From NCBI GenBank assembly GCA_036555125.1, contig DATBLY010000067.1, positions 1-10,412 of the forward strand: a stretch of DNA of 10,412 nucleotides, given 5' to 3'. Of this stretch, positions 5,387-10,412 are shown one piece after another. Below the pieces are notes generated by a model, which was not told the origin of the DNA, ran no database searches, and saw only the letters and a program-made list of their open reading frames with translations. Made by a program: the position numbers and the translations under genes. Positions within the stretch are counted from its first letter, which is position 1, and every line of letters starts with the position of its first letter. Source of the DNA: DATBLY01 sp036555125 (lineage in GTDB: Bacteria > Actinomycetota > UBA4738 > HRBIN12).

Positions 5387-7243
5387 GTGAGGATCAAGCC
5401 CCGCACGGTGGCCGCGATCACGGTGATCGGTGTCCTGGCCACCGCCGTCCTGGCCGGCACCGCGTTCGCGCAGGACGCGAGCGACGGAGCGGACGAGCCC
5501 ACCACCCTCATCGTCGGCTACACGCAGCCACCGAACACGATGAACCCGCTGAAGGGGATCCTCACGCAGGAGTACGAGGCGTTCTCGATGATGTACCCGC
5601 TCCTGTTCAACTTCGACAAGGACTCGCTCGTCGCGACCGCCGACGAGCAGAGCCTTGCCGCCGAGCTCCCTACCACCGACAACGGGGGGATCTCCGACGA
5701 CGGGCTCACCTACACGATCAAGATCCGTGACGGTTACACGTGGACCGACGGCGAGCCGATCACGGCTGCAGACATCGCCTTCACCTACAACCTGATCCTG
5801 GACGAGCACTTCTCGAACTTCACGAACTACCTGCCGTACGTCGACTCGATCACGGCGCCGGACGACACGACGCTCGTGTGGAAGACGACCCGGCCGAGCG
5901 TGGCGCCGTTCGTGCCGCCCTGGATCTCGATCCTGCCCGAGCACATCTGGGGAGAGCTCGGCGACAAGACGGCGATCAAGGCGTTCGACAACTACCCGAA
6001 CCCGGTGGTCGCGGGACCCTTCACGCTGACCGACTGGCGGAAGGGCGAGTCGATGACCCTCGAGAAGGTCCCGAACTCGTACGCGGGTGAGCCGACGGTC
6101 GACCGCGTGATCTTCCAGTTCTTCCAGAACACGGAGACGATGGTCCAGGCGCTGAAGCAGGGCACGATCGATTTCGCCGAGCAGATCCCGGCCGACCTGT
6201 TCGACTCGCTCGCGGGCGACCCGAACATCACGCGGAACGTCGGCGCCGGCCTCGCCTACTCGCACTTCTCGTTCAACCAGTGCTTCGTCCAGAAGTACTG
6301 CCACCAGCCGAACTCGCTCGCCGACCCGCAGCCGGCCGTGAAGGACCTCACGGTTCGGACGGCGGTCGCGATGGCGATCAACAAGGACCAGCTGGTGGAC
6401 CGCGTCCTGAAGGGCTATGGCAATCCTGGTGACACGATGATCAGCCCGACGCAGGCGTTCTGGCGCTGGGATCCGGGAGCCGACGAGATCACGTGGGACA
6501 TCGACGGCGCGAACCGGTTGCTCGACGACGCCGGCTACGCGGACTCGGATGGCGACGGCGTCCGGAACATGCCAGGCGGCGGCGAGAACCTCGAGTGGAA
6601 GTTCGTCCTACCGAACGACAACCAGGACCGCGTGAAGGCCGCGGAGCTCATCTCGGGCTGGCTCGGGCAGATCGGGATCTCGGCCGACCCTCAGGTGCTG
6701 ACGACCGCGAAGATGACCGACGTCTGGTACGCCAACGACTACGACGTCCAGATGTGGGGCTGGGGTCCTGACCCCGACCCCGACTTCATCCTGTCGACGT
6801 TCACGACGAACCAGTGCGGCGTCTGGAGCGACACCTGCTGGTCGAACCCCGAGTACGACAAGCTCTACAAGCAGCAGCAGAGCGCTCGCTCGCCCGAGGA
6901 TCGGCAGCGGATCATCCAGCAGATGCAGCAGGTCTGGTACGACGACGTGTTCCAGATCGTCCTGTGGAACGACAGCGACCTGCAGGCCTACCGCTCCGAT
7001 CGGTGGGAGGGATTCGTGCCGCAGCCCGCCCCGGACGCGGAAGGCAACGGAGGGTCGATCCTGTACCAGTACGGGCTCCACTCGTACCTGAACATCCGGC
7101 CGATCGCGGGCGGCGGCTCCTCGACCACGAGCGGCGGTGGCATCTCCGCAGGGGTCTGGCTGGGGATCTTGGCCGCCGTAGCCGTCGTGATCCTGGCCGT
7201 GGTGCTGATGCGGCGCCGTCGGTCCGACGAGGATCTCGCCTGA
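5387..7243 (+). CDS. Family 5 peptide-binding protein of a Dpp/Opp ABC transporter, with C-terminal membrane anchor
   Basis: A 618-residue extracellular solute receptor (SBP_bac_5) that delivers a peptide-like ligand to the permeases encoded next. Residues 1-28 are a Sec signal peptide: Arg/Lys start, hydrophobic core, and AFA before QD. There is no lipobox cysteine. Family features follow in order: YTIKIRDGYTWTDGEPITAADIAFTYN split over about 108-134, NPVVAGPFTL, AMAINKDQLVDRVLKGYG, a DSDGDGVR loop, and MWGWGPDPDPDF. Four cysteines form two close pairs (299/305 and 477/484), possibly disulfides outside the cell. After the domain comes a Gly/Ser/Thr linker (about 575-589), an 18-residue hydrophobic segment (590-607) and MRRRRSDED. 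This is a stop-transfer anchor used in place of a lipid anchor and best known from archaea. The GTG start has a strong Shine-Dalgarno. The permease gene follows after 37 nt. The ligand class (oligopeptide, dipeptide or other) cannot be told. Confidence 0.95.
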   Translation: MRIKPRTVAAITVIGVLATAVLAGTAFAQDASDGADEPTTLIVGYTQPPNTMNPLKGILTQEYEAFSMMYPLLFNFDKDSLVATADEQSLAAELPTTDNGGISDDGLTYTIKIRDGYTWTDGEPITAADIAFTYNLILDEHFSNFTNYLPYVDSITAPDDTTLVWKTTRPSVAPFVPPWISILPEHIWGELGDKTAIKAFDNYPNPVVAGPFTLTDWRKGESMTLEKVPNSYAGEPTVDRVIFQFFQNTETMVQALKQGTIDFAEQIPADLFDSLAGDPNITRNVGAGLAYSHFSFNQCFVQKYCHQPNSLADPQPAVKDLTVRTAVAMAINKDQLVDRVLKGYGNPGDTMISPTQAFWRWDPGADEITWDIDGANRLLDDAGYADSDGDGVRNMPGGGENLEWKFVLPNDNQDRVKAAELISGWLGQIGISADPQVLTTAKMTDVWYANDYDVQMWGWGPDPDPDFILSTFTTNQCGVWSDTCWSNPEYDKLYKQQQSARSPEDRQRIIQQMQQVWYDDVFQIVLWNDSDLQAYRSDRWEGFVPQPAPDAEGNGGSILYQYGLHSYLNIRPIAGGGSSTTSGGGISAGVWLGILAAVAVVILAVVLMRRRRSDEDLA

Positions 7244-7280
7244 CGGGTCGTTCCGCGGCCTGAGCCGAGGAAGGGGGCAG

Positions 7281-8264
7281 GTGGGGAGGCGAGGCTACGT
7301 CCTGCGGAAGCTCCTGCAGGCGCTCCTGACCCTGTTCTTCGTCCTGGTCTTCAACTTCTTCCTGTTCCGGATCCTCCCGTCCGACCCGGTGAAGAACCTG
7401 ACCCGTGGCTCGGGTCTGAAGATCGACAAGCAGGAGCAGCAGGAACTGCTGGAGCAGTACGGCCTCGACAAGCCGCTCCCGGCCCAATTCGTCGACTACC
7501 TGGGCGACATCCTCCGCCTCGACTTCGGCCGGTCGATCATCGTGCGCCCCGACGAGTCGGCCCTGGCCGTGTTCTTCGAGTTCATGTGGCCGACCCTGCT
7601 CCTGGTCGGAGTCTCGACGATCTTCTCCACCGTGATCGGGATCTGGATGGGGATCCGTGGGGGCTGGCGACGCGGCAAGTCGTTCGACAACGCCTCGATG
7701 GGGGTGTCCCTCGTCCTGTACTCGATGCCGGAGTTCTGGCTGGGGATGCTGCTGATCCTATTGTTCTCGACGACGCTCGGCTGGTTCCCGAACAGCGGTC
7801 GAGTCACGGTAGGTGCCGACTACACCGGGTTCGCGGCGATCGCCGACGTGCTGAACCACCTGTTCCTACCGGCGCTCACGCTCACGCTCGCGTACCTGGG
7901 TGAGTACTACCTGGTGATGCGGTCGTCCCTGCTCGACGTCCTCGGCGAGGACTACATCCAGACGGCCCGCGCGAAGGGCGTCCGCGAGAAGAACGTCCTG
8001 AACAAGCACGCCGTGCGCAACGCGCTGCTGCCGACGATCACCTTGATCGCCCTCTCCTTCGGGTTCGTGTTGGGCGGCGCGATCACGGTCGAGGTCGTCT
8101 TCAGCTACAAGGGCCTGGGCGGGCTGACGTACGACGCGCTGAACGCCCAGGACTACCCGATGCTGCAGGTCTGCTTCCTGTTCGCGAGCGCGGCCGTGAT
8201 CTTCATGAACCTCCTCGCCGACCTGATCTACGGCTACTTCGACCCGCGGGTCCGGGAGGCGTAG
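7281..8264 (+). CDS. DppB/OppB-type ABC transporter permease
   Basis: A 327-residue inner-membrane subunit with the usual DppB length and layout. TM1 is at about 10-30, ending in FRILPSDPV. A large external loop contains YGLDKPLPAQFVDYL and LDFGRSI. About five further membrane helices follow from residue 101. The EAA coupling loop at about 224-247 (DYIQTARAKG, then AVRNALLP) contacts an ATPase subunit. The ending VEVVFSYKGLGGL ... DYPMLQ is typical. It pairs with the DppC-type permease encoded next to form the translocation path. The start is GTG 7281, preceded by GAGGAAGGGGG (7267-7277). The stop TAG directly abuts the ATG of the next gene, so the two are translationally coupled. Confidence 0.95.
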   Translation: MGRRGYVLRKLLQALLTLFFVLVFNFFLFRILPSDPVKNLTRGSGLKIDKQEQQELLEQYGLDKPLPAQFVDYLGDILRLDFGRSIIVRPDESALAVFFEFMWPTLLLVGVSTIFSTVIGIWMGIRGGWRRGKSFDNASMGVSLVLYSMPEFWLGMLLILLFSTTLGWFPNSGRVTVGADYTGFAAIADVLNHLFLPALTLTLAYLGEYYLVMRSSLLDVLGEDYIQTARAKGVREKNVLNKHAVRNALLPTITLIALSFGFVLGGAITVEVVFSYKGLGGLTYDALNAQDYPMLQVCFLFASAAVIFMNLLADLIYGYFDPRVREA

Positions 8265-9227
8265 ATGCACGCTCCCCCGATCACGCCCGGTGGCGATCCG
8301 AACCTCGCGGGCGACGTCACACCCGAGGAGCTCCCGGAGCTCCGCAGCCCGCGCGCGATCCGCTGGACCCGACGCCGCCGGGCCTTCGGCCGCTTCTGGA
8401 GGCAGTACCGCCGGAACAAGATGGGCATGATCGGCCTCGTGATCCTGATCTTCTTCGCGGGCGTCGCCATCTACGCGATCTACGCGGACGCGAGCGGCGT
8501 CGACCCAACGATGACGAGCGGCCCGGTGCTGGCGCCGCCGTCGCGCGAGTACCCGCTCGGGACGGATAACTTCGGTCTCTCGGTCCTCACGCTCGTGATC
8601 CAGGGGACGAAGATCTCGCTCTTGGTCGGGCTCGTCGCGGCCGCGATGACGATGCTGATCGGGGCCGTGGTCGGGATCGTCGCCGGATACCGGGGGGGGG
8701 CGACGGACACCGTGTTGATGCGGTTCACGGACTTCGGCCTGGTCATCCCGTGGCTGGCGCTCGCGATCGTGCTCGCGTCGATCATGGGACCTTCGCTCAC
8801 GACGACCATCTTGGTGATCGGCCTGACCTCCTGGCCGGGGACCGCACGGCTGGTGCGCTCACAGGCGCTCTCCGTCCGCGAGCGTTCGTACGTGGAGCGA
8901 TCGCGGGCGCTCGGGGCCGGGGACTGGCACATGATGAGCCGTCACATCCTGCCGAACGTGATGCCGGTGATCTTCGCGAACACGATCCTGGTGATCGCGA
9001 TCGCGATCCTGTCGGAGACCGCGTTGTCCTTCCTCGGTCTCGGCGATCCCACAGCCGTCTCGTGGGGGTCGATCCTGGAGAACGCGTTCCAGGCCGGCGC
9101 GACCACGCTGGGCGCGTGGTGGTGGATCGGCTCCCCGGGCGTGTGCATCGTCCTGGTCGTGCTGGGCTTCACGATGTGCGGGTTCGCCATGGACGAGATC
9201 ATCAACCCCAAGATCCGAGAACGATGA
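8265..9227 (+). CDS. DppC/OppC-type ABC transporter permease
   Basis: A 320-residue partner permease. A cytoplasmic N-terminal tail rich in Pro and Glu and then Arg (to about 52) precedes TM1 (about 54-73). LGTDNFG (98-104) starts the family core; here the usual GRDVLSR-like stretch reads GLSVLTL. The EAA loop at about 207-231 (ERSRALGAGDWHMMSRHILPN) and ILSETALSFLGLGDP are standard, and the end NPKIRER is typical. The start ATG follows the preceding TAG without a gap, with GGGAGG five nt upstream. Its stop overlaps the next start (ATGA). A run of nine Gs inside the gene encodes part of RGGA. Confidence 0.95.
   Translation: MHAPPITPGGDPNLAGDVTPEELPELRSPRAIRWTRRRRAFGRFWRQYRRNKMGMIGLVILIFFAGVAIYAIYADASGVDPTMTSGPVLAPPSREYPLGTDNFGLSVLTLVIQGTKISLLVGLVAAAMTMLIGAVVGIVAGYRGGATDTVLMRFTDFGLVIPWLALAIVLASIMGPSLTTTILVIGLTSWPGTARLVRSQALSVRERSYVERSRALGAGDWHMMSRHILPNVMPVIFANTILVIAIAILSETALSFLGLGDPTAVSWGSILENAFQAGATTLGAWWWIGSPGVCIVLVVLGFTMCGFAMDEIINPKIRER
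8692..8700 (+). repeat. Homopolymer of nine G inside the DppC-type gene
   Basis: Nine consecutive G bases lie within codons for Arg-Gly-Gly-Ala of the permease (about residues 143-146). The reading frame is intact at this length and would be lost if the run changed by one base. Confidence 0.9.
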
Positions 9228-10219
9228 GCGTCCTGGAGCTCCGCGACGTCCGCATCACGTACCAGACGCGCGGCGGCGGCGTGCCGGCCGTCCGGGGTGT
9301 CGACCTCGACGTCGCGAAGGGCGAGGTCCTCGGCCTCGCCGGCGAGTCGGGCTGCGGCAAGTCGACGATCGCGGCGGCGATCCTGCGCCTGCTCCCGTCG
9401 ACCGCCAAGGTCGAGGGGACGATCCTGCTCGACGGGGAAGACATCCTGGCGATGCGGCCGGGCCGCCTGCGGGCCGTCCGGTGGACCGGCGCCTCGATCG
9501 TCTTCCAGGGCGCGATGCACGCGATGAACCCGGTCCGCAAGATCGGCGATCAGATCTCCGAGGCGATCCTCGTGCACCAGCAGGGCAGCGAACGGGAAGC
9601 GCAGGCGAGGGTCGGCGCCCTCCTCGAGCAGGTCGGCCTGCCCCGGCGCCGGATGGACGACTTCCCGCACGAGCTCTCCGGCGGACAGAAGCAGCGCGTG
9701 ATGATCGCGATGGCGCTCGCGTGCAACCCGTCCCTCGTGATCGCGGACGAGCCGACGACCGCCCTCGACGTGATGGTCCAGGCCCAGGTGCTGCGGCTGA
9801 TGAAGGACCTGCAGCGGGAGCTGGGGCTCTCGATGATCTTCATCACCCACGACCTCTCGGTGTTGGTGGAGGTCTCCGATCGGCTGGCGATCATGTACGC
9901 GGGCAAGGTGGTCGAGGAGGGTCCGGGGGTCGAGGTCTTCCACGACCCGAAGCACCCGTACACCGTGGCGCTCGCCGCGGCGTTCCCCGAGATCGGCGAC
10001 AGCCGGTTCCGCGGCAAGCCGTCGGGGCTCGGCGGCGATCCTCCGGACCCCGCCAACGTCCCGGCCGGTTGCTCGTTCCACCCGCGGTGTCCGGTCGCGT
10101 TCGACGACTGCCCGACGGTCGAGCCCGAGCTGTACGCGGCCGGCCCCGGGCGGCGGGCGGCGTGCCTGTTGGTCGACCCGCGGCGGACGACCCGGACCCC
10201 CGAGGGGGTGGCCACGTGA
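9224..10219 (+). CDS. DppD/OppD-type ABC transporter ATPase
   Basis: A 331-residue cytoplasmic ATPase that powers peptide import together with the second ATPase encoded next. Visible motifs are Walker A GESGCGKST (40-48), a Q-loop in VFQGAMHAMNPV, signature LSGGQKQR (151-158), Walker B LVIADEP (171-177) and H-loop THD (208-210). From about residue 250 it carries the oligopeptide/dipeptide C-terminal domain: HPYTVAL and then cysteines 283, 289, 296 and 314 with CSFHPRC. This is the arrangement reported to hold an iron-sulfur cluster in some DppD/DppF proteins. The start ATG overlaps the DppC-type stop by 4 nt (ATGA), and its own stop overlaps the next GTG (GTGA), so the three genes are tightly coupled. 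All catalytic motifs are intact. Confidence 0.96.
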   Translation: MSVLELRDVRITYQTRGGGVPAVRGVDLDVAKGEVLGLAGESGCGKSTIAAAILRLLPSTAKVEGTILLDGEDILAMRPGRLRAVRWTGASIVFQGAMHAMNPVRKIGDQISEAILVHQQGSEREAQARVGALLEQVGLPRRRMDDFPHELSGGQKQRVMIAMALACNPSLVIADEPTTALDVMVQAQVLRLMKDLQRELGLSMIFITHDLSVLVEVSDRLAIMYAGKVVEEGPGVEVFHDPKHPYTVALAAAFPEIGDSRFRGKPSGLGGDPPDPANVPAGCSFHPRCPVAFDDCPTVEPELYAAGPGRRAACLLVDPRRTTRTPEGVAT

Positions 10220-10412
10220 GCGCCGAGGCGCGAACCGCCGAGCCGCGGCCGGTCGGCGACGTCGTGCTCGAGATCCGCGACCTGCACGTGTCCTTCGCCG
10301 GACGCGTGGGGGTCTTCGAGGGCTTGTTCGGCAAGAAGGCCGTGATCTCGCGGGCGGTCGACGGCGTGAGCTTCGAGGTCCGGCGCGGGGAGGTCCTGGC
10401 GATCGCCGGGGA
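10216..10412 (+). CDS. DppF/OppF-type ABC transporter ATPase (N-terminal part only, cut by window edge)
   Basis: The first 65 codons of the second ATPase of the transporter. The frame starts at GTG 10216, overlapping the preceding TGA (GTGA), with GAGGGGG seven nt upstream. After a polar leader it reads LEIRDLHVSFAG, an insert VGVFEGLFGKKAVISR typical of DppF-type proteins between strands 1 and 2, then AVDGVSFEVRRGEVLAIAGE. The window ends exactly where the Walker A motif should begin. The assignment rests on this strand pattern and on its place after the DppD-type gene. Confidence 0.9.
   Translation, partial: MSAEARTAEPRPVGDVVLEIRDLHVSFAGRVGVFEGLFGKKAVISRAVDGVSFEVRRGEVLAIAG

Noticed and set aside
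5231..6304. Long antisense open frame opposite the binding-protein gene
   Set aside because: It mirrors the codon pattern of the plus-strand gene, is rich in Arg, Val and Asp without motifs, and covers a gene whose family and start are clear.
8942..10081. Long antisense open frame opposite the DppC/DppD-type genes
   Set aside because: It is His/Arg/Asp-rich, has no recognisable domain, and lies opposite intact ABC transporter motifs, as expected for high-GC shadow frames.

Overview
The window is uniformly GC-rich, densely packed chromosomal DNA that uses ATG and GTG starts. It has stop/start overlaps within operons and at least one promoter that appears to drive a nearly leaderless mRNA. With a membrane-anchored (non-lipoprotein) binding protein, this fits a GC-rich, probably Gram-positive-type lineage such as Actinomycetota, possibly an uncultured one. 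Chloroflexota cannot be excluded from the sequence alone. I see no rRNA, tRNA, CRISPR array, insertion sequence or phage gene. No stretch longer than 190 bases lacks a gene.

Left block (1-2591, minus strand): a three-gene operon read leftward. It holds a GntR/HutC-type regulator, a DhnA/LsrF-type class I aldolase and a zinc-dependent medium-chain alcohol/polyol dehydrogenase cut by the window edge. The genes are joined by two ATGA stop/start overlaps. The promoter is unusually clear: -35 TTGACG, 17-bp spacer, -10 TAGCCT. A perfect 13-bp palindrome fills the spacer, which suggests an autoregulated carbon-source catabolic operon. Its substrate is not identifiable here.

Middle block (2592-5199, plus strand): a divergent gene encodes a C26-type class I glutamine-amidotransferase/gamma-glutamyl hydrolase domain fused in frame to a GrpB (UPF0157) nucleotidyltransferase-like domain. 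Next comes an Ntn-hydrolase of the C45 acyltransferase/acylase family, with a repeat-bearing Pro/Glu-rich insert just before its nucleophilic cysteine.

Right block (5200-10412, plus strand): a complete-looking Dpp/Opp-type peptide ABC transporter operon. It has a family 5 binding protein with both a signal peptide and a C-terminal membrane anchor, two permeases, and ATPase 1. ATPase 2 is cut off just before its Walker A motif. The operon has its own likely promoter (extended -10, TGCTATACA) and a leader of about 140 nt that can fold.

Taken together, the plus-strand genes suggest an uptake-and-hydrolysis module. The transporter would import a peptide or peptide-like compound. A cytoplasmic Ntn acylase and a gamma-glutamyl-hydrolase-like enzyme could remove acyl or gamma-glutamyl groups. 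This link is inferred from gene order only. The most distinctive items are the amidotransferase-GrpB fusion, the C45 insert, the membrane-anchored binding protein and the palindrome-in-promoter arrangement.
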